Shown: positions 16,617 through 25,930, counted from the first letter of the stretch. The stretch is DNA of 64,000 nucleotides from Pseudonocardia sp. ICBG1293 (GCF_020131355.1 NZ_JAHLEL010000054.1:186001-250000); one strand, 5' to 3'. The notes: generated from the letters alone by a model not told the origin. Made by a program: numbers and translations.

Positions 16617-16898
16617 TCAGGGCACGGGCGACGCCGCGTCGCCCCCCGTGCCCGGACGCACCCGGCGACGGCACCCGAGCACGACCAGGTGCGCGTCGAG
16701 CACCCGGGCCAGCAGGACGCGGTCGGCCGGGGCGCCGGCGACCGGGTCGCTCAGCATCACGGCGACGTCGTGCTCGGTACCGGTCCCGCCGAGACCCGCG
16801 TAGCGGACCCAGACCTCGTAGGCGGACAGCCCGGACAGCGCCGCCCCCACCGGGAGCGACACCGTCAGGGGTTCCTCGGGCACGACCACCGGCTGCAC
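16617..16898 (-). CDS. hypothetical protein (93 aa)
   Basis: An open frame on the minus strand from GTG 16898 to TGA encodes VQPVVVPEEPLTVSLPVGAA at its start. It then alternates strand-like segments (SAYEVWVRYAGLGGTGTEHD, HLVVLGCRRRVRPG). The composition looks protein-like, and the frame fills an otherwise empty gap between the esterase and the response regulator, whose promoter lies just beyond its start. No domain is recognised and there is only a weak ribosome site, so it may not be real. Confidence 0.4.
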   Translation of the reverse strand: MQPVVVPEEPLTVSLPVGAALSGLSAYEVWVRYAGLGGTGTEHDVAVMLSDPVAGAPADRVLLARVLDAHLVVLGCRRRVRPGTGGDAASPVP

Positions 16899-16964
16899 GT
16901 ACCCGGTCCCCGGCGCTTCAGGCCTGCGAGCACGCGGTTGTTCTGTTTGTCCGTCTTGTCGGAC

Positions 16965-16970
16965 TATTCT
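16965..16970 (+). promoter_or_regulatory. -10 box of the two-component operon
   Basis: TATTCT sits seven bases before GTG 16978 in a locally A/T-rich stretch (about 16938-16972). No Shine-Dalgarno is present, so the mRNA is probably leaderless. A convincing -35 box was not found. Confidence 0.5.
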
Positions 16971-16977
16971 GGGATCC

Positions 16978-17649
16978 GTGCGCATCCTGGTGGTCGAGGA
17001 CGACGACCGCGTGGCCCGCGGCCTCGTACGTGCCCTGCTCCGCGAGGGCCACCGGGTGGTGCGCGCCGCCGACGTCGCCGAGGCCCACGAGGCCATCGCC
17101 GAACAGGTACCGGACCTGGCCCTGGTGGACATGGGCCTGCCCGACGGGCACGGGTCCGCCGTCGTGCGGCGACTGCGCGACCATCCCGCGACCGGGGTCC
17201 TCGTGGTGACCGCGCAGGACGGCGAGACCGACCGGGTGGTCGGGCTGCGCGCCGGGGCGGACGACTACGTCGTGAAGCCGTTCAGCCTCGCCGAGCTGCT
17301 CGCCCGGATCGAGGCGGTCGACCGGCGGACCCGCGCCCTGCGCGAGGTCCCCGCCCCGGTCGTGCACCGGCGTGGGTCGCTCCGGCTCGACACGACCGCC
17401 CGGACGCTGTCCGACGTCGACGACGGCTGGTCGGTCGCCCTCACCGCGACCGAGTCCGCCGTGTTGGCGCTGCTGCTCACCCACGACGGCCCGGTGGAGC
17501 GCGGCGTCATCCTCGACCGCGTGTGGTCGGCGCCGTCCGAGGCCCGCTCACGCACCCTGGACACCCACATGGCGACGCTGCGCGGGAAGGTCCGGGACAG
17601 GGTGCGGATCCGCACCCTGCGCGGGGTCGGCTACCAGGCCGGGTCGTGA
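16978..17649 (+). CDS. OmpR-family response regulator
   Basis: The 223-residue protein has a receiver domain (1-115) with acidic pocket EDDD near the start, phosphoacceptor Asp51 (LVDMGLPDG) and conserved Lys100 (VVKPFS). A winged helix follows (about 130-223) with RSRTLDTHMATLRGK and the wing IRTLRGVGYQ. It binds DNA as a phosphorylation-dependent dimer. Its stop overlaps the histidine kinase start by four bases (GTGA), so they form a cognate pair. The target genes are not evident; no obvious transporter follows. Confidence 0.93.
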   Translation: MRILVVEDDDRVARGLVRALLREGHRVVRAADVAEAHEAIAEQVPDLALVDMGLPDGHGSAVVRRLRDHPATGVLVVTAQDGETDRVVGLRAGADDYVVKPFSLAELLARIEAVDRRTRALREVPAPVVHRRGSLRLDTTARTLSDVDDGWSVALTATESAVLALLLTHDGPVERGVILDRVWSAPSEARSRTLDTHMATLRGKVRDRVRIRTLRGVGYQAGS

Positions 17650-19064
17650 GGCGGCGGCTCGTCGTCGCGGTCACCCCGCTGCTGGTCCTGCTGCTGCTCG
17701 GGGTACTGGTGCCGACCGCGGCGACGATCGCCGAGCGGCACACCGCGACGCTGGTCTCGGACCGGCTCGCCGACGCCTCGCGCTTCTCGGTGCTGGCGCT
17801 GACCGCGCTGACCGGGGGCACCGCGCTGGAGGCCGACCTGGCCCGGCTGCGCGCCGAGCTGGACGAGTACGCCGCCCTCTACGACACCGGCGTCTGGTTC
17901 CTCGACCGCGAGCAGCACGTCCTGCACGCGACCGGTCCCGGACACCCGGGCAGCCCGCCGGAGGCGGCGCTGCCCCGGCTCACCGGGGCCATGGCGGGGC
18001 GGCTGCCGCCGCTGGAGCGCACCGTCCTGCCGTGGGACACCGCCGAGGAGATCGTCGTGACACCGGTCGGGCGGGACTCCCAGGTCGTGGCGGCGCTCGT
18101 GTTCGCGGTCCCGACCGACACCGTCCGCGCCCGGATCCTGCGCGACTGGGCCCTGCTCGGCGGGCTGTTCGCCCTGGTCGCCGCCCTGGTGATCGGGGCC
18201 GTCGGCCCGATGACGCGGTGGATCCTGCGGCCGGTCACCGACCTGGAGCGCAGCGCCGCCGCGGTCCGCTCCGGCGACCTCGGCGCCCGGGCCGCCCCGG
18301 CGGGCGGCCCACCGGAGCTGCGCCACCTCGCCGCCGGGTTCAACGACATGGTCGAGGCCGTGCACCGCACGATCGATCGCCAGCAGCGCTTCGTCGCCGA
18401 CGCCGCGCACCAGCTGCGCAACCCGATCGCCTCGGCCCGGCTCTCGGTGGAGAACCTCGCCCCGCACCTGTCCGAGCGCGACCCGGACGCCCGCGCGACC
18501 TACGACGACGCCGTCGACGACCTGGACCGGATGAGCTCGGTCGTGGACGGGATGCTGGCCGCGACCGCGCTGCGCGACCGACCGGCGGCCGTCGCGACCG
18601 TCGACGGTGCGCTCGGGCGACGTGCCGCCGCCTGGTCCGCCGCCGCACGGGGCGCCGGGATGACCTTCACCGCCGACCTCGCCGACACCGCCACCGTGGT
18701 GTGCGAGCCCACCGGCGGACTCGCCGCGGTCGTCGACGAGCTGGTCGCGAACGCCTGCCGGCTCTCGGACGGTCGGACCCTCACCGTGCACGGGGCCCGC
18801 CGCCCCGAGGGGGGCTACCGCCTCGTCGTCGCCGACGACGGCCGCGGGCTCGACCCCGCCGAGCGGCGCCGGGCGACCGAGCGCTTCTGGCGGTCACCGC
18901 GGGACCAGAACGTGCCGGGGACCGGGCTGGGGCTCGCGATCGTCGCCCAGGTGCTCGACGACTCCGGCGGCACGCTGGACCTCGTCCCCACCCCGGGCGG
19001 CGGACTCACCGCGGTCGTCGCGGTGCCACCGGCTGCGAGCTCGCCGCCGGGAGGCGTCCGGTGA
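17646..19064 (+). CDS. sensor histidine kinase
   Basis: The 472-residue membrane kinase starts at GTG 17646. Its two membrane helices are at about 5-28 and 170-192, with a ~140-residue extracellular sensor between them. A HAMP segment (RPVTDLERSAAAVRSGDLGA) is followed by the dimerisation helix with His255 (ADAAHQLRNPIA). The ATPase domain has the N box (VDELVANACRLS), G1 box (VADDGRGLDP) and G2 box (GTGLGLAIV). It phosphorylates the response regulator it overlaps. The sensor region has no recognisable ligand domain. Confidence 0.93.
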   Translation: MRRRLVVAVTPLLVLLLLGVLVPTAATIAERHTATLVSDRLADASRFSVLALTALTGGTALEADLARLRAELDEYAALYDTGVWFLDREQHVLHATGPGHPGSPPEAALPRLTGAMAGRLPPLERTVLPWDTAEEIVVTPVGRDSQVVAALVFAVPTDTVRARILRDWALLGGLFALVAALVIGAVGPMTRWILRPVTDLERSAAAVRSGDLGARAAPAGGPPELRHLAAGFNDMVEAVHRTIDRQQRFVADAAHQLRNPIASARLSVENLAPHLSERDPDARATYDDAVDDLDRMSSVVDGMLAATALRDRPAAVATVDGALGRRAAAWSAAARGAGMTFTADLADTATVVCEPTGGLAAVVDELVANACRLSDGRTLTVHGARRPEGGYRLVVADDGRGLDPAERRRATERFWRSPRDQNVPGTGLGLAIVAQVLDDSGGTLDLVPTPGGGLTAVVAVPPAASSPPGGVR

Positions 19065-19235
19065 TCCGGGTCCGCCGGCCGCGCCGGTGTGCGACGGGAC
19101 CGTCCGCGGGCCGCCGCCGAGCCCGGCGTGCGGGCGTCGCGGCACCGTGTCCTGCCGTGGCGCGGATCGCCCCGGCCGGGGTGATGCGCCGCCGGAGCGC
19201 CGGGTGCGCCGACACCGCCGGCGGCGGTGGCCGTC

Positions 19236-20345
19236 TCAGCGGACCAGGCGGAAGAAGCCGCGCACCTGCTCGACGAACGACGCCGGCTGCTCCAGCGCCG
19301 CGAAGTGACCACCGTGCGGGAGCTCGGCGAACCAGCGCAGATCGGTGAACCGCCGTGCGGCCTCGCGGCGCGACGGCCGGGCGAGGTCGTGCGGGTAGAC
19401 CGACAGCCCGGACGGGGCGTTCACCGGCTCACGGAAGCGGGCGAAGCTCTCCCAGTACAGACGCGCCGACGAGGCGGCCGAGGCGGTGAACCAGTAGACC
19501 GAGATCTCGTCGAGGAGCTCCCGGAGCGACACCGGACTCGACCCGTCGGTCCAGGCCAGGTACTTCTCGGCGATCCAGGCGGCCTGCCCGGCGGGCGAGT
19601 CGGTCAGGGCGTAGCCGAGGGTCTGCGGGCGGGTCGACTGCAGGGCCGAGTAGCCCCGACCGGTGCGGGCGAACTCCCGCTCGGCCGCGAGGGCGGCACG
19701 CTCCGCCGGTGTCGGGTCGTCGAACCCGCCCAGCGCGACCGACCCCAGGTTGACGTGCACGCCGGCGACCCGGTCGGGCGCCACCTCGCCCAGCGCGCCG
19801 GACACCGACGACCCCCAGTCGCCGCCCTGAGCGCCGTAGCGCCGGTAGCCCAGCGACACCATCACCGTGTCCCAGGCCCGTGCCGTGCGCTCGACACCCC
19901 ACCCGGTCACCGAGGGCTTGTCGCTCCAGCCGTACCCGGGCAGTGACGGTGCGACCACGTGGAACGCGTCGGCCGGGTCCCCGCCGTGCGCGCGGGGGTC
20001 GGTCAGGGGACCGAGTACCCCGAGGAACTCGAGGACCGACCCCGGCCACCCGTGGGTGAGCACCAGCGGGAACGCGTCCGGCTCGGGGGAACGCACGTGG
20101 AGGAAGTGGATGCCGAGCCCGTCGATCGTCGAGCGGAACTGCGGGAAGGCGTTCACCCGCTCGGCGAACCCGAAGTCGTAGTCGTCGGCCCAGGCGCGAC
20201 ACAGCTCCTGCGCCTGGGCGAGCGGCAGCCCCTGCGACCGGTCCGCCACGGGTTCGGGCTCGGGCCAGCGGGTCCGCCGCAGCCGGTCGCGCAGCTCGGC
20301 GATCTCGGCATCGGTGACGGTGACCTCGAACGGTTCGGCGGTCAC
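19236..20345 (-). CDS. epoxide hydrolase (EHN-type alpha/beta hydrolase)
   Basis: GTG 20345 follows GGAAGG and gives 369 residues. The N-terminal EHN lid (about 5-95) contains ELRDRLRRTRWPEPEP and WADDYDFGFAERVN. The hydrolase core has oxyanion motif HGWPGS (His98) and nucleophile Asp176 in GGDWGSS. C-terminal ELPHGGHFAALEQP supplies the catalytic histidine. This is the layout of microsomal-type epoxide hydrolases, which open epoxides to diols. It is divergent from the CGNR-type gene; the shared gap holds a long inverted repeat. Confidence 0.9.
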   Translation of the reverse strand: MTAEPFEVTVTDAEIAELRDRLRRTRWPEPEPVADRSQGLPLAQAQELCRAWADDYDFGFAERVNAFPQFRSTIDGLGIHFLHVRSPEPDAFPLVLTHGWPGSVLEFLGVLGPLTDPRAHGGDPADAFHVVAPSLPGYGWSDKPSVTGWGVERTARAWDTVMVSLGYRRYGAQGGDWGSSVSGALGEVAPDRVAGVHVNLGSVALGGFDDPTPAERAALAAEREFARTGRGYSALQSTRPQTLGYALTDSPAGQAAWIAEKYLAWTDGSSPVSLRELLDEISVYWFTASAASSARLYWESFARFREPVNAPSGLSVYPHDLARPSRREAARRFTDLRWFAELPHGGHFAALEQPASFVEQVRGFFRLVR

Positions 20346-20466
20346 GGCGGTGTTCCTTCCACACGAGGACGGGTGGTGCACGGCGGACCGTGCGGCCGGC
20401 GCCGGTACGCCCGGGCGAGCCCCCGGGCTTCCCGCCGGTGCTCGCCTACGGCGTTCCCACCTGCAC

Positions 20467-20498
20467 CGTGACACGCTGGACCCGCGAGAGGTGTCACG
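20467..20498. promoter_or_regulatory. inverted repeat between epoxide hydrolase and CGNR-type genes
   Basis: Perfect 8-bp arms CGTGACAC and GTGTCACG are separated by 16 bases in the 180-base divergent gap. The repeat is 27 bases from the CGNR-type ATG and is a good operator candidate for that protein. Confidence 0.5.
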
Positions 20499-20525
20499 AT
20501 AGGAAGCCGACAGGAGACACGTCAA

Positions 20526-21092
20526 ATGCTGGATGCGTGTTACGCCTCGACCCGGATCGCCACGGCCGTCGACCTGGCCAACAGCCTGCGCCCGGTCCGC
20601 GGCGAGGACGACCTGGAGACCCTGCCGCAGCTGCGGGCCTTCCTCGCCGACCATCCGACCGCCGGCGGGCCCGATGTGCCCCACCCGCTCACCGACGCCG
20701 ACCTGACAGAGGTCCGGGCGGTACGGGAGACGGTGCGCACCGTACTGGAGACGGCCGCCCGCGACGCCCACGCCGCCGCGGAGGTCGTCAACGACGGCTT
20801 GCGGCGCCACCGGGTCACCCCGGTGGTCCGCCACGACGGGGGCCGATGGCGGGCCGACCTCACCGCGGACAGCGACCGCCCCGCGTCGCACCTCGCCGCC
20901 CTGACCCTCGGGGCGCTCGCGGCCGTGCTCACCACGCTCGGTCCGGGTCGCCTGGGCGTCTGCGCCGGGCCGGCGTGTCGGGCCACGTTCGCGGACCTCT
21001 CGCGCAACGGCTCGAAGCAGTACTGCACGCGGACCTGCGCCCACCGCGCGAGCGTCGCCGCGTACCGCAGGCGCCGGCGCCCGGACCGGTGA
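20526..21092 (+). CDS. ABATE/CGNR zinc-finger-type regulator
   Basis: The 188-residue protein starts at ATG 20526 behind CAGGAGA. The helical ABATE-like domain opens with DLANSLRPVRGEDDLET and has the usual mid-domain ALTLGALAAVLT. A C-terminal zinc finger has Cys146, Cys151, Cys167 and Cys171 with RNGSKQYCTRTCAHR. The family usually reads CGNR at the last cysteine; here it is CAHR. Such proteins are thought to be stress-linked transcription regulators. The inverted repeat in its promoter and the divergent epoxide hydrolase suggest what it controls. Confidence 0.82.
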   Translation: MLDACYASTRIATAVDLANSLRPVRGEDDLETLPQLRAFLADHPTAGGPDVPHPLTDADLTEVRAVRETVRTVLETAARDAHAAAEVVNDGLRRHRVTPVVRHDGGRWRADLTADSDRPASHLAALTLGALAAVLTTLGPGRLGVCAGPACRATFADLSRNGSKQYCTRTCAHRASVAAYRRRRRPDR

Positions 21093-21128
21093 GCGCCGGG
21101 TCCGGAACCCGTGTCCGGTGTCGCCCGC

Positions 21129-22026
21129 CTAGGGCGTGTCTCCTAAAGTGCGCAACCAGGTGACGATGGCCTTCAGTGCAACTCCGCCGCGGTAGGTCAG
21201 GGCGAGTTTGTCGTAGCGGGTCGCGAGGCCGCGCCACTGCTTGACCTCGCAGAACCCGCGTTCGACGACGTTGCGGCCGCGGTAGTCGACCCGGTCGAAC
21301 GCCGGTGGTCGACCGCCGCGTGTGCCGCGTCGTTTCCGGTGTCCCTGCTGGTCAGCCGGCTCCGGGATGACCGCGACGATCCGTCGTCCGCGCAGGTGGG
21401 CGCGGATGGCGCGTGAGGAGTAGGCCTTATCTGCGCGGACCCGCTCGGGCCGGGTCCGCGGTCGGCCCGGACCGACCCGTCCGACGCTCAGATGTGACAT
21501 CAGGTGCGCGAACATCGGGGCGTCACCGGCCTGGCCAGGGCCGACCAGTACGACCAGCGGGCGGCCGTGTCCGTCAACGAGCTGGTGGATCTTCGTGCCG
21601 AGCCCTCCGCGGGAGCGGCCCAAGGCGTGATCGGGCGGCTCGATCAGCAGATTCTTGTAGTTCGATCCGGCCCCCTGTGTCCCGCTGCAGGGTCGCGGCG
21701 TGTTGGTGAGCGCGGATGATCGTCGAGTCGACCGACACGGCCCAGTCCACGAGACCGGCGGAGTCGGCATCGGCGAGCAGAGCTGCGAGAACCTGGTCCC
21801 AGGTGCCGTCACCGCAGTAGCGGCGGTGGCGTTTCCATAGGGTCTGCCACAGCCCGAACTCGACCGGGACATCACGCCAGGCCAGCCCGCAGCGGAACCG
21901 GTAGATGATCCCCTCGATCACTCTGCGGTGATCGGCGAACGGGCGCCCTGGCATCCCGTCCGACGAGGGCAGTAACGGCTCGAGTCGGTCCCACTGGGCA
22001 TCGGTCAGGACGGCACGGCGCGACAC
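21129..22026 (-). CDS. IS5-family transposase in two overlapping frames
   Basis: The first frame runs from GTG 22026 to 21574 and carries the N-terminal DUF4096-like part (LTDAQWDRLEPLLP) and the first catalytic Asp (VSVDSTIIRAHQHA). The second frame, open from 21875, carries HALGRSRGGLGTKIH, the second Asp (VRADKAYSSRA) and the Glu (VVERGFCEVKQW). They join near 21671-21675, where the coding strand reads ACAGGGGGCC; a +1 (or -2) slip there gives a full DDE enzyme. The final codon TAG (21131-21129) lies outside the element, in the target. Whether the slip is programmed or a mutation cannot be decided here. Confidence 0.85.
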
Positions 22027-22074
22027 CTACTGATCATCGCGCAGGCCCGACCAGCCGGGTTAGGAGACGCGCCC
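21132..22074. mobile_element. IS5-family insertion sequence, flanked by TA duplication
   Basis: The 943-bp element has near-identical ends: GGGCGTGTCTCCTAA at the left and, reading inward from the right, GGGCGCGTCTCCTAA (14 of 15 match). The bases TA occur on both sides (21130-21131 and 22075-22076), with C before and G after, so the target was CTAG with a TA duplication. The element holds one transposase in two overlapping frames on the minus strand. It inserted exactly at the TAG stop codon of the TAXI receptor gene. Confidence 0.85.
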
Positions 22075-23008
22075 TAGGGCTTCCGGTCGCGGAACCAGCG
22101 GCGCGCGGCCGGGTGCAGCGCGACCGGGGTCGTCGCGGCCCCGGTGCGCGGGTTGATCTGACCGGCCTCCAGCCGGACCCGGGACAGCTCGTCGGCGTGG
22201 GTGAACAGCTGGTCGGTGAGCCAGTACGCCAGCGCGTCGTCCATCGACGGCGACGCCGCGAGCAGGGTGGGGACGGCCGGAGCGGGCGCGGCCTCCAGCG
22301 GCGGGTACATCGTCGCGGGCACCACGACGGGTACGTACTCCAGCGGGTGCCGCGCGATCAGCGTCTCCACCTGTGACGTCAGGTCCAGCAGCCGGACCCC
22401 GCCGGTCGCGGCGAGCTCGTGACCGCGGGCGTCGGCATACCCGTGAGGCTCAGGACGCCGTCGACCTCCCCGGCCCGGAAGGCCCGCACGGAGTCGGCCT
22501 GGGTGTGGCTGCGCAGCGTCGCACGGACCCCGGCCACCTCCAGCAGGCGCTCGGTGACGAACCGGGTGCCCGAGAGCGGCGCCCCGCAGGCGAGGGTGAG
22601 ACCGTCGAGGTCACGCACGTCGCGGGCCGGGCTCGCGGCGGGCACGAGCGCGTGCAGCACCGAGTCGAACACCCGGGCCAGCGCGACGACCGGCTCCGGG
22701 TGGGCGAGCGCGACGTCGACGTTGACGAACCCCAGCTCGGCCCGCCCCGAGGTCAGCAGGGCCACGTTCTCGGGGGCGGAGTCGGTGTGCACGACCTCGA
22801 CGACCTCGCGGCCCCACTCGCGGTCCAGCAGCCCGGCCAGTGCCGAGCCGATCTCCCGGTAGACCGCGCCCTCCGGACCCGTCGCGAGCCGGAACGGCTC
22901 CGGCGGCCGGGGCGGCGGTGCGCAGCCGGTGAGCGCGCCACCGGCCAGCAGGGCCCCGGCGAGCGCGCCGCCGCCGAGCAGCACGTCGCGGCGTGACCAT
23001 CCGGACAT
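22074..23008 (-). pseudogene. TAXI-family solute-binding lipoprotein, frameshifted
   Basis: ATG 23008 lies six bases below TAGGAT (23015-23020), a leaderless layout. The start has a twin-arginine/lipoprotein signal (SRRDVLLGGG, lipobox LTGC), then the TAXI receptor fold: FRLATGPEGAVYREIG, AELGFVNVDVALAHPEP, GAPLSGTRFVTE. The first frame ends at 22379. The continuation GGVRLLDLTSQVETLIARHP is in another frame and runs to TAG at 22074-22076. One base is gained or lost near 22425-22440. The gene would bind a small carboxylate such as glutamate for a TRAP carrier, but no TRAP permease is in the window. The stop codon is shared with the IS5 insertion site. A sequencing error cannot be excluded. 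Confidence 0.75.
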
Positions 23009-23139
23009 GTCCGCATCCTAGGCATTCGTCCGTAATGTCGGGCACATCCCAAGACGAGCCCAAGATTCCGGTGCCGCGGCCCCGGACGGCGGCCCGGGCC
23101 ACCACCCTCCGTCCAGCATCGTCACGCGAGGGAGCGAGC

Positions 23140-24641
23140 ATGAGCAGTCCAACGGCGGACGCCGTCCCGGCCGCACCGCGGTCCCGGACGAGGACCCCGA
23201 TTATTTCTGGGTACTCGTCGGCATCGCCGCCGGGATCCTCGTCGGCCTGCTGCTGCCCGAGGTGGGCGCGCAGATGCAGTGGCTCGCCACGCTGTTCATC
23301 AGCCTGGTGAAGGTGGTGATCGCACCGGTCATCTTCGCGACCGTGGTGGTGGGGATCGCCGGTCTCGGCAACCTCGCCAAGGTCGGCGGGCTCGCCGGGC
23401 GCACGGTGGTCTACTTCAACATCACCACACTGATCGCGCTGGCCCTGGGCCTGCTGACGATCAACGTGATCGCCCCTGGGATGGGGCTCGGCTACGACCG
23501 GGAGAGCTTCGACGGGTCGGCCGCGGACTCCACCATCGAGTCGGCCGGGGCCGCCGCGGGCGGGGGCATCACCGACTTCCTGCTGGCCCTGGTGCCCGAC
23601 TCGTTCGCCTCGGCGTTCACCGACGGCCAGCTGCTGCAGGTGCTGCTGCTGGCGATCCTGGTCGGCGTCGCGATCACCATGCTCGGCGAGCGAGGAAAGG
23701 GCATCACCCGGGCGCTGGACTCGTTCGCCCAGGTCATGTTCGGCGTGATCAAGCTGGTCATGTGGGTCGCCCCGCTCGGCGCGTTCGGCGGGATCGCGTT
23801 CACCATCGGCCAGCACGGCAGCTCGATCCTGGGCAGCCTGGCCGGGTTCATGGTCACCTTCTGGGCGACCTGCCTGATCTTCATCTTCGTGGTGCTCGGC
23901 CCGATCTGCCGGCTCGCCGGGTTCTCCCTGCTGAAGTACCTGCGCTACATCAAGGACGAGCTGCTGATCGTGCTCGGCACGTCGTCGTCGGAGACGGTGC
24001 TGCCGCGGATGATGCGCAAGCTCGAGGCGGCCGGGACGCCGAAGCACGTCGTCGGGCTGACCATCCCGACCGGGTACTCGTTCAACCTCGACGGCACCGC
24101 GATCTACATGACGATGGGCGCGATGTTCATCGCCCAGGCCTTCGGCGTGGACGTCCCGCTGTCCACCCAGATCGCGATCCTGCTGTTCATGCTCATCTCG
24201 TCGAACGGCGCGGCCGGGGTCTCCGGGGCCGGACTGGTCACGCTCGCCGCGTCGCTGGCGGCGTTCGACCACATCATCCCGCTGGTCGGGCTGGCCCTGA
24301 TCGTGGGCATCGACCGGTTCATGTCCGAAGGGCGTGCGCTGACCAACCTCACCGGCAACGGCATCGGCACCCTGGTCATCGCCCGCTGGACAGGGGAGCT
24401 GGACCGGGAACGTCTGCGGGCCGTGCTCGACGACCCGCGCCAGGTCGACGTCGACCAGCTGATGCGGGCCGAGAACGACACCGCGACCGGAGGGGAGCCC
24501 GGGGACGGCACCGCGGCCGGCCGGGACGACGAGCCCGCCCACGCCGTCGACCGCGCGTCGGCGGTGGCGACGGTGGGCACCGGTGCCGGTGAGGTCGCTG
24601 CCGGCACGGAGCTGCGGGAACGGACCGACCCGGGGCGCTGA
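23140..24641 (+). CDS. DAACS-family C4-dicarboxylate/amino-acid:cation symporter, N-terminal frameshift
   Basis: The body is a clear DctA/GltP-type carrier: motifs GTSSSETVLPRMM, PTGYSFNLDGTAIYMTMGA and SSNGAAGVSGAGLVTL build the two re-entrant loops and binding site. The natural start is ATG 23140, with GGGAG before it. The frame from this ATG breaks near 23181, because PDYFWVLVGIAAGILVGLLL (the first membrane helix) is read in another frame. Starting at ATG 23262 would remove that helix. So either one base is missing or the gene is damaged. The C-terminal ~80 residues are an acidic, Gly/Ala-rich tail. It is divergent from the TAXI gene, also frameshifted. Confidence 0.75.
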
Positions 24642-24679
24642 CCCGTCCCGACGACCCGGGCAGGCCCCGCCCCGTGGGG

Positions 24680-25930
24680 TCAGCTCGGGTCGATCCGCAG
24701 GATCCGGTCGTCGTCACCGTTGGACGTGGTGACCAGCAGGGTCCCGTCCGGGGCGGTGTACACCCCGCGCAGCCGGCCGAACTCCCCGTCGAGCGCCGCC
24801 GGGATCTCGACGTCGGAGACCGCGCCGTCGGTGTCCTCCGGGCCCACGCGCATCAGCAGCAGCTTCTGGCCGCGCAGTGCGGCCACGGCGAGCATCCCGT
24901 TCCGCTGGCCCCACGCGTCGCCCTGGAGGAACGCGGCGCCGGCCGGCGCCTCGGGCGGGCTGCCCGAGGCCCAGACGGCGGGGACGGCGTCGGGGAAGCG
25001 GTCCCGGTCGGTCATCGGGACCGACTCGTCGTAGCTGTCGACCGTGCCGCCCTGGGACGGGTCCCAGCCGTAGTTGCCGCCCGGGCGCAGCAGGTTGACC
25101 TCGTCGTCGCGGGTGGGTCCGTGCTCGGCGGTGAAGATCCGCCCGGTGCCGGGCTCGACCGCGACGCCCTGCACGTTGCGGTGTCCGTAGCTGTACACGA
25201 GCCGCTGGGCCGGGTCGGCGGCGTCGGCGAAGGGGTTGCCCGCGGCGGGTCCACCGGTCGCCGGGTCCACCCGCAGCGTCTTGCCGCCGAGCGAGGTCAG
25301 GTCCTGCGGGGTGGCGGGCATCGCCGCGTCGCCGGTCCCGACGACCAGCGCCCCGCCGTCGTCGACGGCGACCCGGCAGCCCGAGTGCCGTCCGCCGGAC
25401 GCGATCGGCAGGCCGCCGACCAGCGGGTCCGCCACCCGGGTCGCGGTGGCGCCGTCCGCGGACAGCGTCCAGGTGACCAGCCGGACGTCGACCGGGCTGC
25501 CGCCCTCGGCGTGGGTCTGGCAGGTGGTGAACCGGTTCGACGTCGCGAAGTCGGCGTGCACGGCCAGCCCCATCAGCCCGCCCTCACCCCGGGCGAACAC
25601 GTCGTCGAGATCGGCCTGCACCGGGGTCCGGGCGGTGCCCGGGTCGAGCGAGACGAGCAGGGACAGCCGCCCGTCCCGCTCGGTGACCAGCGCACGCCCG
25701 TCGGGCAGCACGCCGACGCTCCAGACGTGGGAGAGCCCGGCCGCGACGACGACCGGGGCGAGTTCCCCCGGTGCGGCCGGGGCCGGAGCGGCGGTCGGTG
25801 CCGGCTCGGCGGGGGCGGGTGCGGGCGAGGCGGCGCCGCAGCCGGCCGCGACGAGCAGCCCGACGGCGGCGACCGCCGTCGCGGTGCGGTGGGGGCGGCG
25901 GGAGCGCAGGGCACGGGTCACACCGGTCAT
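24680..25930 (-). CDS. PQQ-type soluble sugar dehydrogenase-like lipoprotein
   Basis: The 416-residue protein has a lipoprotein signal (GLLVAAGCG) and an Ala/Pro-rich linker to about 55. A six-bladed propeller of the GSDH/sorbosone type follows: VWSVGVLPDGRALVTERDGR opens it, then GGLMGLAVHADF, GRHSGCRVAVDDGG, SYGHRNVQGVAVEP, EHGPTRDDEVNLLRPGGNYGW and LRGVYTAPDGTLLVTTSNGD. Such enzymes oxidise aldose sugars with PQQ and calcium outside the membrane. It converges with the dicarboxylate carrier. No PQQ biosynthesis genes are in view, so the cofactor may be scavenged or another ligand used. Confidence 0.85.
   Translation of the reverse strand: MTGVTRALRSRRPHRTATAVAAVGLLVAAGCGAASPAPAPAEPAPTAAPAPAAPGELAPVVVAAGLSHVWSVGVLPDGRALVTERDGRLSLLVSLDPGTARTPVQADLDDVFARGEGGLMGLAVHADFATSNRFTTCQTHAEGGSPVDVRLVTWTLSADGATATRVADPLVGGLPIASGGRHSGCRVAVDDGGALVVGTGDAAMPATPQDLTSLGGKTLRVDPATGGPAAGNPFADAADPAQRLVYSYGHRNVQGVAVEPGTGRIFTAEHGPTRDDEVNLLRPGGNYGWDPSQGGTVDSYDESVPMTDRDRFPDAVPAVWASGSPPEAPAGAAFLQGDAWGQRNGMLAVAALRGQKLLLMRVGPEDTDGAVSDVEIPAALDGEFGRLRGVYTAPDGTLLVTTSNGDDDRILRIDPS

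Noticed and set aside
19061..19235. Small plus-strand frame directly after the histidine kinase
   Set aside because: The translation is Arg/Gly/Ala-rich with no structure or ribosome site; it looks like a non-coding gap before the epoxide hydrolase.
22074..24641. TRAP transporter operon
   Set aside because: Only the TAXI-type receptor is present. The divergent carrier is a DAACS symporter, not a TRAP permease.
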